This document shows, one piece after another, positions 44,405 to 56,794 of a stretch of DNA of 64,000 bases. The stretch's first letter is position 1, and every line of letters begins with the position of its first letter. The stretch spans positions 22,501 to 86,500 of the forward strand of contig JAFMOC010000517.1 in NCBI GenBank assembly GCA_019802505.1. The letters run 5' to 3'. The notes beneath the pieces are model-generated. The model was not told the origin of the DNA. It worked only from the letters and a program-made list of their open reading frames with translations, and searched no databases. Source of the stretch: Corydoras sp. C115. Lineage: Eukaryota; Chordata; Actinopteri; Siluriformes; Callichthyidae. The position numbers and the translations under genes were made by a program.

Positions 44405-45573
44405 GGGTGGTTTAGTGGTTAGCATGTTCTCCTCTCAGCATTAGGGATTCCCGGTTCGAATCCCCATCTTGGTGGGGTTTCCATGTTCTCCCCGTGTCCA
44501 CGTGGGTTTCCTCTGGGTTCTCCGGTTTCCTCCCACAGTCCAAAAACATGGATCAAGTCAATTGAGTTCTCCAAATTGCCCCATATAGAGTGTGTCTGTG
44601 TGAGTGAGTGTGTGCCCAGCGATGGATTGGCGTCCTGTCCTGGGTGTATCTGCCCAGCGCCCAAAACGTTAGCATGTTCTCCTCTCAGCACTAGGGATTC
44701 CCGGTTCGAATCCCCATCTTGGTGGAGTTTCCATGTTCTCCCCGTGTCCGCGTGGGTTTCCTCCGGGTTCTCCGGTTTCCTCCCACAGTCCAAAAACATG
44801 GATCAAGTCAATTGAGTTCTCCAAATTGCCCCATATAGAGTGTGTCTGTGTGAGTGAGTGTATGCCCAGGATGGATTGGCGTCCTGTCCTGGGTGTATCT
44901 GCCCAGCGCCCAAAACGTTAGCATGTTCTCCTCTCAGCACTAGGGATTCCCGGTTCGAATCCCCATCTTGGTGGAGTTTCCATGTTCTCCCCGTGTCCGC
45001 GTGGGTTTCCTCCGGGTTCTCCGGTTTCCTCCCACAGTCCAAAAACATGGATCAAGTCAATTGAGTTCTCCAAATTGCCCCATATAGAGTGTGTGTGTGT
45101 GAGTGAGTGTGTGCCCAGGATGGATTGGCGCCCTGTCCTGGGTGTATCTGCCCAGCGCCCGAAACGTTCTCCCCTGGATGGACATGGGGAACCCCACCGC
45201 GACCCTCATAGAGGATAAAGCGGAAGATAATGGATGGATGGACATTTAAGGGAAAGTGGTTAAGGAACCAGCTTGGTGAGCTGAAGGTACCTGGATCGAT
45301 TCCTGGACCCACCAAGGATTATGACCCTTGGGCAAAGCACCTAACCCCAATTGCTCCACACTCCAGGGCTGCCCAACGCTCCGGGTATCGCTTTATGACT
45401 TTAGTACTCTCGATTCATCATGACCTTTCAAATTGTTTCAAGTGTGTCTGTGTGTGTGAGTGTGTGCCCAGGATGGATTGGCGCCCTGTCCTGGGTGTAT
45501 CTGCCCAGCACCCGAAACGTTCTCCCCTGGATGGGCATGGGGAACCCCCCCCCATAATGGACGGATGGATGGA
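44405..45573 (+). mobile_element. Expanded V-SINE insertion within one target-site duplication
   Basis: Flanked by perfect 12-bp direct repeats tgacattaagaa (44393-44404 and 45574-45585). Inside, three tandem copies of the V-SINE head and body with a 249-251-bp period, joined at identical junctions ccaaaacgttagcatgttct (44662 and 44911), then a complete 3' half, then another SINE (45241-45440), then a further V-SINE 3' end (45441-45573). Confidence 0.85.
45241..45440 (+). mobile_element. tRNA-like SINE (tggttaaggaacc family), copy A of an inverted pair
   Basis: agtggttaaggaaccagctt head, B-box-like ggatcgattcctgg, body with cacctaaccccaattgctcc, tail gattcatcatgacctttcaa. The reverse complement of this segment, including its join to a V-SINE tail via acatttaaggga, occurs at 55141-55345. 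Confidence 0.82.
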
Positions 45574-45575
45574 TG

Positions 45576-46074
45576 ACATTAAGAAACGGCATCACGTAAC
45601 GTAATTCTGTCTTAAAACAACAGATTTACAACCATTCTGCTGGAACAGTGAGTTCTAATTGGAATGACGCCGACAAAGACATTAACTATATGCTCCAGCG
45701 TTAACTCGAGTTCAGTCAGCCATGAACTTAAGCATGAAGACCATCACCATTAGCAACCAAACCATACTGATGCACCACCCAGTCAATCCAAGTCCAAAAG
45801 ATACACAGATACAGCACATACACAGATACAGCAAACCAGTCACAGAGTAAATGGTGAGTAAATGGGGGGTAAATGGGGGGTAAATGGGGGGGTATGTCAG
45901 AAAAATAATAAAGCTGCTGAAATAAAACTGGATGCGACAAATCTGACAATAATTATGAATTTGCTCAGTCTGCCTTTCACAAACCTTTACATCATATGAG
46001 GTTCATTTAAAGACACTTTCCTCCAAAATGACTTCATGGTTGAGGTCAGAAATATATATATATATATATCCATT
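45576..46074. other. Single-copy intergenic sequence with small G-rich repeat
   Basis: A short repeat of gtaaatgggggg units lies at about 45846-45893. No gene seen. Confidence 0.55.
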
Positions 46075-46582
46075 GCCCAGCGATGGATTGGTGCCCTGTC
46101 CTGGGTCTATCTGCCCAGCGCCCGAGACGTTCTCCCCTGGATGGGCATGGGGAACCCCACCATGACCCTAATAGAGGATAAAGCGGGAGATAATGAATGA
46201 ATGAATATATATATCCATCCATCCATTATCTTCTGCTTTATCCTCTATTAAGGTCGGGGGGGGGGGGGGGGGGTTCCCCATGTTATGTTTACATTAATGT
46301 ATACATCATTACAATTATTATTTTTTACAATTAATTTTTATCTTCCACTTAATTCTCTATTAGGGTCATGGGGGGGGGGTGTTCCCCATACCCATCCAGG
46401 GGAGAGCATTTCAAAGCACAAACTACATGGGGCAATTTAGAGCATTCAATTTACCCTGAATCCATTACAAAACACACACAAACACCAAGACAACATGGAA
46501 ACTCCACCCAGATTGGTATTCGAACCTGGATCCCCAGCGCTGAGAGGTGAGAATGATAACCACTAAGCCACCGTGCCGCCCA
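46075..46582. mobile_element. Three V-SINE fragments
   Basis: + 3' half at 46075-46205 after a (TA)n run, - tail scrap 46216-46280 with a run of G, and a shortened - copy 46340-46582 between imperfect acaatta repeats. Confidence 0.78.
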
Positions 46583-47072
46583 CAATTACATATGACTAAT
46601 TATTAATGTAGTTGTATTTAGCACATTTATTTATTTCGATTGCATTAACGAGCAACTAATAGCAAATTCATACTTACAAGATTCATGAACATTCATAATT
46701 CCATGTGCCAAGATCTGCTGAAGTAGTTATTTAGTCACGCTGGAGAGAACTGATGATTTGTTTTTCTTTCACAGTTTGATGTCCAGGTATCAATCAACAC
46801 TAATGAGTAAAGGTGTCAGTGGTGCTGCAATTATATACCATTCACAATAAAAAAGAAATCAAATTAAAAAATGAAAGTGTGATAATGAACCATCTTCTTA
46901 CTTTAATAAAAATATAATTCACAATCTGAATTACTAAATGAATCATAAAACATTTAAAACTGTGTGACGAAGGACAACATGGTTCAAAAAACAAGTTCAA
47001 ACAATACAAGTAAACATTACATCCTGTCTTAATTTATACAGACTAATAATATAAAAAAGTAATTTTGTTTTA

Positions 47073-47088
<16 letters not shown>
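46583..47088. other. AT-rich single-copy sequence
   Basis: No gene seen. Confidence 0.5.
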
Positions 47089-47548
<460 letters not shown>

Positions 47549-47929
47549 GTATTTCACGTCTGAGCATCACATTAAATAAAATTTTTAAATTATAAAAAAA
47601 AATATTAAATGACAAGGATTAAACTGGATTATAAAATAAATGGAAATCATCAAAGGTCAAAGATAAAAACATATCAATAATAAAATACAACATAACAATG
47701 CCACTTCAGATTAAAACGCAGCTACATTAAAAATCCCTGAGAAATTAAAAATGTCTACAGCATGACATCCTTATATGGGACGTGTTATATTTTGCATACA
47801 TCAGTAACGGCTACATATAAATACTGAAACTCAACAAAACCTCTGAACGTCACATTAAAACTACTGCCACACTGAATGTACCAAAGATTAAACTCAGTAA
47901 TGCCTTATGGCAGCAGAACTACACACATG

Positions 47930-47974
<45 letters not shown>

Positions 47975-48099
47975 ACAAATCAGTAAACATTTCACACTGA
48001 GCCTCAATGTAAAAATCATAATGTAATAATACAATGAGGAATCTATAGATTGCATTTATGATTGATTTAAACACAGTTAAACTTCTGTTCTCCCCCTGT
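47549..48099. other. AT-rich single-copy sequence with (CA)n
   Basis: Contains (CA)n at about 47934-47970. No gene seen. Confidence 0.5.
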
Positions 48100-48418
48100 A
48101 GTTAGCATGTTCTCCTCTCAGCGCTAGGGATTCCCGGTTCAAATCCCAATCTGGTTGGTGTTTCCATGTTCTCCCCGTGTCTGCGTGGGTTTCCGCCGGG
48201 TTCTCCGGTTTCCTCCCACAGTCCAAAAACATGGATTAAGGTCAATTGAACTCTCCAAATTGCCCCATATAGAGTGTGTCTGTGTGAGTGAGTGTGTGTC
48301 CAGTGATAGATTTCTGCCCAGTGCCCGAAATGTTCTCCCCTGGATGGGCATGGGGAACCCCCCCGCGACCCTAATAGAGGATAAAGCGGAAGATAATGGA
48401 TGGATGGATGGATGGTGA
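48100..48418 (+). mobile_element. V-SINE, head truncated
   Basis: Starts gttagcatgttctcctc; body has lost about 30 bp after agtgatagatt; tail (atgg)n. Confidence 0.85.
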
Positions 48419-48857
48419 AGCAATGAGACAGTTGAGTCCAGCAGCCGGCTTAGAGTGGACTCAGTGTTTAAAAACTTTTCCAGCATCGATGTTTCTGATT
48501 CAATCATACAAAGCAACACACAGTAACTGCCACGTGTTACTGCGGTGCTGAGAATCAGCCACCACCCAAATAAGACCCAGAGAATAATAATACACCGAGA
48601 ATCAGACAGACTTTAATCTGTAATCGTAAAATTAAATTTATAAAGTAAATGGATTTCATAAATATGTCATAAATGTAAAAACAATGGTATGATTTAAAGT
48701 ATAAAATGATAAAACCCATAAAACAACACGTGACATCAGATTTACCACAAGAAATAATCCCCAGCACATAAATCAGGCACTTATTGTAGAATGGATTTAA
48801 AAATGCTTCTTAAACTGTAGGAACTACAAATGTACTCAACTTCTGCTCTCTTTTCAG

Positions 48858-49403
48858 AAACTTTTTTTTTTTTACTTTTCAGAATCATTTATTTACTTTT
48901 ATTTAGTTTTCAGGATTATTTCTTTACTTTTTTTTTTACTTTTCAGAATTATTTCTTTACTTTTTCTTTTTACTTTTCAGGATAATCCAGGATTATTTCT
49001 TTACTTTTTCTTTTTACTTTTCAGAATTATTTCTTTATTTTTTTTTACTTTTCAGAATCATTTCTTTACCTTTTTTTACTTTTCAGAATCTTTTCTTTAC
49101 TTTTTTTTTTTTACTTTTCAGAATTATTTTACTTTTTTTTTTTTTTTTTTTTTTTTAACTTTTCAGAATTATTTCTTTACTTTTTTTTTTTTACTTTTCA
49201 GAATTATTTTACTTTTTTTTTTTTTTTACTTTTCAGAATTATTTCTTTACTTTTTTTTTTTTTTACTTTTCAGAATTATTTCTTTACTTTCTTTTTACTT
49301 TTCAGAATTATTTATTTACTTTTTTTTACTTTTCAGAATTATTTCTTTACTTTCTTTTTCTTTTCAGAATTATTTCTTTACTTTTTTTACTTTTCAGAAT
49401 TAT
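48858..49403. repeat. Pyrimidine-rich minisatellite
   Basis: Around 15 units of 30-45 bp: a T run, then acttttcagaattatttctt. T runs vary from about 5 to 20. Each + strand unit has a poly-T tract followed by cag, the layout of a 3' splice site. Confidence 0.92.
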
Positions 49404-50006
49404 TTCTTGTGTGTTTTCTGATATTTAAATCAGAATACTTTCATTCTCTTTAAAAAAAAAACAACATTTCTTTAATACAAAATGTCTTTTCTGTCAAAAA
49501 ACAACAAACCAAGTAACTCAAGGTGAATGTTGTTAGTGGCTCTCACACTTCCAGTGCACAGGTTCAGGACAGTACATTCAGCAGCTGTTGTTGTCTGTCT
49601 ATTCACAGAATCTTTGGATGGTGCAGTTGTAGAGTTAATATAGTGCTGGACAACTGTAGCAGTTTGAAAGGGAGGAACTAAAGGCCCCGAGAAAGTCCAT
49701 GGCCATGGAACAGATCTGAACCCGAGTCAAAGCCAGCAATTTCTTACACTGCAGGCTATCCTGTTGCACAGCCACATTTGGTTGGATGTTAACCGCCAGC
49801 TCAGGGATAATGGCATTTGTCAGCTGTTCCCTGACGGCAATTGATTTATATTCGCAGCTAGCAAAGGGCAGAGCGCAGGAAGAGGACAACAGTAAACAAA
49901 GACGGAGGAATGAACGATCGAAACACTTCTCGAATGCTAACTGTGTGCTCAGAATCAGGAACGTGACGTATTGTTAAACAGAAATACTGTCCGGCATCCA
50001 GGTCTG
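49404..50006. other. Single-copy sequence, possible 3' UTR of a minus-strand gene
   Basis: Lies directly after the stop codon of the exon proposed at 50007-50108. An 84-codon minus-strand frame at 49635-49889 has no recognised motif. Confidence 0.35.
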
Positions 50007-50108
50007 TTACAGAGACTCTGCTTCTGGAGGGCTCCACTGAAACATCCTCATCCAGTCATCTGGGATTGGACCTGTACGTCTGGAAGAACTTGCCATATAC
50101 AGAGAGAC
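50007..50108 (-). CDS. Possible terminal exon of a minus-strand gene
   Basis: On the minus strand, a strong acceptor (cttcttatttttcag at 50109-50123) is followed by a frame reading VSLYMASSSRRTGPIPDDW and MRMFQWSPPEAESL, ending at a taa stop (50007-50009). In mammals the gene convergent with TGFB3 at its 3' side is TTLL5, so a minus-strand last exon here would fit that synteny, but I cannot confirm the protein. Two other frames end sooner. Confidence 0.3.
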   Translation of the reverse strand, partial: VSLYMASSSRRTGPIPDDWMRMFQWSPPEAESL

Positions 50109-50186
50109 CTGAAAAATAAGAAGATATGAATGTAAAGGTAAAAACAAGCAATATATAAAAATATATATTAAAAACCACCCCCATCC

Positions 50187-50420
50187 ATCCATCCATCCAT
50201 TATATTCTGCTTTATCCTCTATTAGTATTAGGGTCGCAGGGGGGTTCCCCATGTCCATCCAGGGGAGAAGGTTTCGGGTGCTGGGCAGATACACCCAGGA
50301 CAGGACGCCAATCTATCGCTGGGCACACACTCACTCACACAAACACACACTATATGGGGCAATTTGGAGAATCCAACAGACCTCGATCCATGTTTTTGGA
50401 CTGTGGAAGGAAACCAGAAA
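50187..50420 (-). mobile_element. V-SINE, head truncated
   Basis: (CATC)n tail and body up to the core, where it joins an older repeat. Confidence 0.82.
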
Positions 50421-50435
50421 CTGGATGGAACCTGA

Positions 50436-50715
50436 ATATTAATTGGACTGGCGGTCCTGCAGGACGCCCCCTAATGGACTCACATATAGTTTTCCAGTTG
50501 TTAAATATCTCTACATGGCCGCTCAAGGAGGATGAGTCCCCCACTGAGTCTTGGTCCTCCCAAGGTTTCTTCCTTAAATAACAACATAACAGGGAGTTTT
50601 TTCTTGCCACTGTCGCTTCGGCTCGCTCTTTGGGGTTTAAAGGCTTTTCATTCTGTAAAGCTGCTTTGTGACAATGTACTGTTGTAAAAAGCGCTCTATA
50701 GCACTATAGGTCTTT
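50436..50715. repeat. Older fish interspersed repeat
   Basis: Contains ggactggcggtcctgc, gtcctcccaaggtttcttcc, gtaaagctgctttgtgacaa and aaaaagcgctctatag phrases that I know as common dispersed sequence in fish genomes; the class is not certain. Part of it recurs near 2730-2765. Confidence 0.55.
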
Positions 50716-50872
50716 TAAAAAACATTTAAAGACTTATCTGTTTAAACAGGCATTTGGGCAAATGGGCTAGCCAATAGTCTTGGTTGTTGTGTTTTTATGT
50801 TTTAATGTTTTATGTTGTGTAAATTGTGCTTTTATTGTGTTTATTCTCTTTTATTTTTTATGTTTTATCCTT

Positions 50873-51205
50873 GGCGGCACGGTGGATTAGGGGCGGCACG
50901 GTGGTTTAGTGGTTAGCACGTTCTCCTCTCAGCGCTAGGGATTCCCGGTTTGAATCCACATCTAGGTGGAGTTTCCATGATCTTCCCGTGTCTGCGTGGG
51001 TTTCCTCCGGGTTCTCCGGTTTCCTCCCACAGTCCAAAAACATGGATCAATTCAATTGAATTCTCCAAATTGCCCCATATAGAGTGTGTTTGTGTGAGTG
51101 AGTGTGTGCCCAGAGATGGATTGGTGCCCTGTCCTGGGTGTATCTGCCTAGCGCCCCCCCCGCCGAACCTAATAGAGGATAAAGCGGGAGATAATGAATG
51201 AATGA
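50873..51205 (+). mobile_element. V-SINE with target-site duplication and doubled head
   Basis: Flanked by the direct repeat atgttttatcctt (50860-50872 and 51206-51218). The first 18 bases of the head (ggcggcacggtggattag) precede a second, full head. It sits inside an older repeat that resumes at 51219. Confidence 0.9.
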
Positions 51206-51218
51206 ATGTTTTATCCTT

Positions 51219-51295
51219 TTGTAAAGCACTTTGTGGCCTGTGCCTAAGAAAAGTGCTATATAAATAAAGTTTACTTACTTACTTACTATAAATAA
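51219..51295. repeat. Continuation of older repeat with (acttactt) tail
   Basis: gtaaagcactttgtggcctg followed by aagtgctatataaataaag and ttacttacttact, resembling LINE-derived 3' ends common in fish. Confidence 0.5.
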
Positions 51296-51310
51296 ATAAC
51301 TTGAACTTAA

Positions 51311-51440
51311 ACCGGAGAACCCGGAGGAAACCTATGCGGACACGGGGAGAACATGGAAACTCCACCCAGATTGGGATTCGAACCGGGAATCCCTAGTGCT
51401 GAGAGGAGAACATGCTAACCACTAAGCCACCGTGCCGCCC
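51311..51440 (-). mobile_element. V-SINE 5' part
   Basis: Reverse core and complete head only. Confidence 0.83.
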
Positions 51441-52006
51441 AGACCTCTGTACTCGACCTGCTGAATTTACCCGGCTGTCAGATGGGGTTGTAACACCTGA
51501 ATCAGCTGCTATTTTCATTTCTTACTCCATTTCTTTCTTAAATTCTGTATTTTTCTCGGTTGAAAGGCATTTCTTCATCACAAGAACAACATGGATTACT
51601 GTGGTCTACAGCAATGTGACTGTCTTACATCCACTGTGGCCGAAATTCCTTTAATGTTTTTGAAACAACTCTAAGACTAGTATCACATTCAGTGAAGTGA
51701 AACCTCACTGCAGATGGTAATTAATCAGGTAAATAAAGATGTAATTACCACCCACAGCTTGCTCGGTCATGATGTCATACTGATGTTATGACCTAAAGCA
51801 GAAAGTAAAGAGGTTCTGAATGAGAGCTGAGGGTACAGCACAGCATCCACATTCTGCACAACCAACCGTTCAGCGTTCAGTGATGTCACAAACGTTAGTG
51901 CTGAACAAGAAACAGTTCACGTCTGGAGGTGATTACCACGTGTTAAAAACAACATGACCATCAATGACTGTTAATAAGTCTCAGTTACAAAAGTGCATTC
52001 AAAGCA
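51441..52006. other. Single-copy intergenic sequence
   Basis: No gene seen. Confidence 0.5.
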
Positions 52007-52007
52007 T

Positions 52008-52042
<35 letters not shown>

Positions 52043-52162
52043 GCACACGCACATACAGACAAGCACACACTCACACAAGCACACGCACACAAGCATGCAC
52101 GCACACACACACAAGCACACGCATGCGCACACACACACATACACATGAGCACATGCACACAA

Positions 52163-52231
<69 letters not shown>

Positions 52232-52638
52232 AGCACGCACGAGCACACACATACAAATAAGCACATGCACACAAACGCGCACGCACATACACACACACAC
52301 ACACACAGAAGCACACACACACACACACAAACGCACAAACACACAAGCGCACACACACACACACACACAAGCACGCACACATGCATGCACACACACACAT
52401 AAGCACACACAAAGGCACACGCACATGCACACACACACAAACACACAAGCACACACACACACACAAGCACACACAAACACACACACGCACGCATGCATGC
52501 ACACACACACATAAGCACATGCCCACAAATGTGCACGCACACACACAAGCACAGGCACACGAACACACACACACACACACACATATGCATGCACACACAC
52601 ACACACACACAAGCACACACACACACACACACACACAC
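52007..52638. repeat. Interrupted (CA)n with GCAC variants
   Basis: About 630 bp of CA repeat with scattered gcacgcac, catgcac and aagcac. It creates minus-strand frames of up to 217 codons (CVCVCV-like) with no biological meaning. Confidence 0.95.
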
Positions 52639-52722
52639 CCACTGCTTCAGACATCTGTTTCCAGAATCATAACCTCAGCTCACTATCAAGACTGACTTTT
52701 TTTTCATTCTCGTTAATAAAAC

Positions 52723-53372
52723 GGGCAGCACATTGGGGTTCGTAGCACAACCGCCCAGCAGCGCTGATCCAGGTTCAAATCTCAATATTGGTGGAGTTTC
52801 CATGTTCTCCCCGTGTTCATGTGGGTTTTTCACATGTTCTCCGGTTTCCTCCCACAGTCCAAAAACATGGATCAAGTCAATTGAGTTCTCCAAATTGCCC
52901 CATATAGAGTGTGTCTGTGTAAGTGAGTGTGTGCCCAGCAATGGATTGGCGCCCTGTCCTGGGACTATCTGCCCAGCGCCCGAAACGTTCTCCCCTGGAT
53001 GGGCATGGGGAACCCCCCCCGCGAATATATATATATTCATTCATTGATTATCTCCCACTTTATCCTCTATTAGGGTCGCGGGGGGGTTCCCCATGCCCAT
53101 CCAGGGGAGAACGTCTCGGGCGCTGGGCAGATAGACCCAGGACAGGGTGCCAATCCATCGCTGGGCACACACTCACTCACACACACACACTCTATATGGG
53201 GCAATTTTGAGAATTCAATTGACCTGATCCATGTTTTTGGACTGTGGGAGGAAACCGGAGAACCCGGAGGAAACCCACGCAGACACGGGGAGAACATGGA
53301 AACTCCACCCAGATGGGGATTCAAACCGGGAATCCTTAGTGCTGAGAGGCGAACCACTAAGCCACCGTGCCG

Positions 53373-53374
<2 letters not shown>
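52723..53374. mobile_element. Tail-to-tail V-SINE pair
   Basis: + copy 52723-53025 (diverged head) facing a - copy 53037-53374; the two 3' ends are about 12 bp apart, separated by (TA)n. Confidence 0.85.
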
Positions 53375-53471
<97 letters not shown>

Positions 53472-53472
53472 C
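53375..53472. repeat. (TA)n followed by poly-T
   Basis: (TA)n 53375-53440, then about 32 T. Confidence 0.96.
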
Positions 53473-54147
53473 CCCAATTGCTTGTAAATTTTAAAAAAAA
53501 TGTTTGTGGATTTGTGGATGACTACTCAAAACTGCTAGTGAGTTCTTCATTTTGTGTTATTTCATGAGCTTATAGATTAGAAGCTGCCATGGCCGCGTTT
53601 CACATTTAACCAACCCTTAAATCATTTAACTTAAAAATCTTCAAATATTTTTCCCCACAAAGATTGTAAGTCACATTTGGGTAAAACGCAGAACACCACA
53701 CATCAAAGCACCGATATGTTATAGCTGCATGATAATGTGATTTACTGAACAGAAATCTGGTTTCTGCTTTCAGTTATAAAATATCTTCTGTGATAAATGC
53801 AGGCCTCTTTTCCATCTAACAGAGATGGAGGGCTTCTGTGAGCAGAACTGTAAAGCATGTTCAGGTTGAAAATCTCGTCTGGGGATACATCATCTCTGAG
53901 ATTTAGATAGGGGAAAATAAATAGAGAAAAACAGCAAGCTGACACCTGCAGGATTGACAGAAAGGAGACATATAAAAACAATTGAGAGAGGAGTCGAGTC
54001 GGTGGCGGTTGAATTGTTCACTATGAGAATTCACTAAGCTGGATTCGTTTACATTCAGCCAGCGAGCAGTAATTAACATTTTAACCCAAAGCAACGAACA
54101 AATAGAATAACTATCAAAGAGAGAATTATCAAACCTGATCGTTATAC
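53473..54147. other. Single-copy sequence, part of it duplicated at 58.4 kb
   Basis: 53515-53635 recurs at about 58378-58498 (cttatagattaga, catttaaccaac, aatcatttaacttaaaaatc). A minus-strand open stretch at 53742-53900 follows good-looking acceptors (ttctgtcaatcctgcag; ctatctaaatctcag) but no donor or known motif was found. Confidence 0.5.
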
Positions 54148-55135
54148 AGGGCGGCACGGTAGCTTAGGGATTCCTTAGAACAAGAGATTCCCGGTTCGAA
54201 TCCCAATCTGGGTGGAGGTTCCATGTTCTCCCCGTGTCCACGTGGGTTTCCTCCAGGTTCTCCGGTTTCCTCCCACAGTCCAAAAACATGGATCAAGTTC
54301 AATTGAATTCTCCAAATTGCCCCATATAGAGTGTGTCTGTGAGAGTGTGTGCCCAGTGATAGATTGGTGCCCTATCCTGAGTGTATCTGCCCAGCGCCCG
54401 AAATGTTGCCCACGGATGGGCATGGGGAACCCCACATGACTCTAGTAGAGGATGAAGTGGAACATAATGGATTGATGGTTGAACACAAGTCAAGCTGAAG
54501 AATTTAGAATTTTGATTGTACAAGCTGGAAGACCAGCAAGAAGAGCATTACAATAGTCGAGCCGGGATAGGACGAGGGTTTGGACTAACAGGACGCCTTA
54601 AATGTCCATCCATCCATTATCTTCTGCTTCCCCATGCCCATCCAGGGGAGAACGTTTCGGGCGCTGGGCAGATACACCCAGGCCAGGACGCCAATCTATC
54701 GCTGGGCACACATTCACTCACACACACACACTCTATATGGGGCAATTTGGAGAACTCAATTGACTTGATCCATGTTTTTGGACTGTGGGAGGAAACCGGA
54801 GAACCCGGAGGAAACCCACGCGGACACGGGGAGAACATGGAAACTCCGGATGGGGATTCGAACACCCAGATGGGGATTCGAACCGGGAATCCCTAGTGCT
54901 GAGAGGAGAACGTGCTAACCACTGTGCCACCGTGCCACCCCGGATCAAATGAATTGAATTCTCCATTTTTCCCCATATAGAGTGTATCTGTGTGAGTGAG
55001 TGTGTACCCTGTGATAGATTGGCGTCCTGTCCTGGGTGTATCTGCCCAGGGCCCGAAATGTTCCCCCCTGCATGTGCATGGGGAACCCCCCCCACGACCC
55101 TAGTAGAGGATGAAGCGGAAGATAATGGATGGATG
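54148..55135. mobile_element. Three V-SINE copies
   Basis: + 54148-54480, - 54604-54941 (with a duplicated atggggattcgaac segment) and + 54942-55135 lacking head and core. Confidence 0.83.
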
Positions 55136-55140
55136 GTTCC

Positions 55141-55335
55141 AATTGACCTTTAAAAGGTCATGATGAATCGAGAGTACTAAAGTCATAAAGCGATACCCGG
55201 AGCAGTGGGCAGCCATGGAGTGTGGAGCAATTGGGGTTAGGTGCCTTGCCCAAGGGTCATAATCCTTGGTGGGTCCAGGAATCAAACCAGGTACCTTCAG
55301 CTCACCAAGCTGGTTCCTTAACCACTTTCCCTTAA
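55141..55335 (-). mobile_element. tRNA-like SINE (tggttaaggaacc family), copy B of an inverted pair
   Basis: Reverse complement of 45241-45440 with few differences: cataaagcgatacccggag, caattggggttaggtgc, aaccaggtaccttcagctc, ttccttaaccactttccc. Confidence 0.83.
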
Positions 55336-55339
55336 ATGT

Positions 55340-55668
55340 CCATCCATCCATTATCTTCCGCTTTATCCTCTATTAGGGTCGCGTGGGGGGTTCCCCATGC
55401 CCATCCAGGGGAGAACGTTTCGAGCGCTGGGCAGATACACCCAGGACAGGACGCCAATCTATCACAGGGCACACACTCACTCACACAGACACACTCTATA
55501 TGGGGCAATTTGGAGAACTCAATTGACTTGATCCATGTTTTTGGACTCTGGGAGGAAACCCCCGCGGACACAGGGAGAATATGGAAACTCCACCCAGATG
55601 GGGATTCGAACCGGGAATCCCTAGTACTGAGAGGAGAACATGCTAACCACTAAGCCAGCGTGTCGCCC
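55340..55668 (-). mobile_element. V-SINE with target-site duplication
   Basis: Flanked by tttcccttaaatgt (55326-55339) and ttccccttaaatgt (55669-55682). The left repeat is the 5' flank of the SINE at 55141-55335. Confidence 0.85.
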
Positions 55669-55682
55669 TTCCCCTTAAATGT

Positions 55683-56794
55683 TTGTTTGCAAAAACCTTT
55701 TTAAACACTCGAGTGCAGCTGCTAGAATAAATATATAGTGTTCTAAATCACGTATCCAACACACAGAATGACAAGATAGAAAATAAATACACTGAATAGG
55801 ATTGTTGATGTGGTCTGGCGTCCGACAGTCCAACAAATTCAGATGAAATTCATCTATCCCTTTTTAAACAAAATCCCTCATGATAAGGGCAGCGGCAGAG
55901 GCAGCAGCTGGCCAGCAGCAGCGTCCTCCTCTCTTACAGGTCTACAGCGTGGCCTCCAGGCATTCTTACAGAAGAACCGAAATTCCAAATGCAGTCGGAG
56001 CTGCTTTGTTTGTGCTCCCAAACAGTATTCTCTTTCATTCCCTTTCCGCAGACTCTGTTTATTTTGGTGCTCCTTTCCACCGTTAGGCCTTATGGCGCAG
56101 GAGAACGAAAACATCAGGGTCGACTTCCAATCCAGTGACATGACTGCTGGAAGCAGCTTTTCCAAGCTCAGCAAAGCAAAGGAGTGGAAAAAGCAGACGG
56201 GGAAAACAGTTTGCTTTTTTTTATAGTATAATGCCAACTCAACGCGGCACTCGCACAACAATTTCTACCGATAGTGAACACACTCGGCAGACAGATAACG
56301 GCAAGCGACGAGAAAGCCAAGCCGAACGGACAAACGGGAAGACGTCGAATATCAAAGTGCAGTAAAAATGAGGCCCTGTGTGGTTTCGGGTTTGGAACTA
56401 TCCCGCACACCGCTGCCAGAACCGGGAAAAAGGTTGAAAGCGAAGTCTAACTGGTCGGCGCTTTGTTTGATTTCAGTATTAGGGGTACGGAGAGAACGTT
56501 CTGGTTGGATTCCGGCCTGGGTTTTAGCACACCATGTCCTCTTTTCCTCATCGCGGGGTCTGTAAACGTTCTGGTAAACGTAGGCGTAGCCTTGTTGGAA
56601 AAACCGCACTCTACAAACAGTGCTAATGTTCAAACAGTAGCTCACTCACTAATAAAACAGTGTGTAGCTATAGGTTCAGGTTGCATCTTTAACAAAACGA
56701 CGCGACTGGATGATTCCAGACTTAAGTTTGTCGTTACGATCGTACGAGAAGTGATCAACATAGTCATTTATTTTGCCTACATTGTTTATACACC
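55683..56794. other. Single-copy sequence of higher GC
   Basis: Overlapping open frames occur on both strands (127 codons minus at 55878-56261, 138 codons plus at 55810-56226). None has a recognised domain, and the overlap of opposed frames argues against coding. Confidence 0.4.

Noticed and set aside
51985..52654. Cys/Val-rich frames of 187-217 codons
   Set aside because: Translation of interrupted (CA)n; three overlapping frames are open at once.
55810..56261. Opposed open frames of 127 and 138 codons as a new gene
   Set aside because: The two frames overlap on opposite strands, have no recognised motif or splice context and end in ordinary stops.
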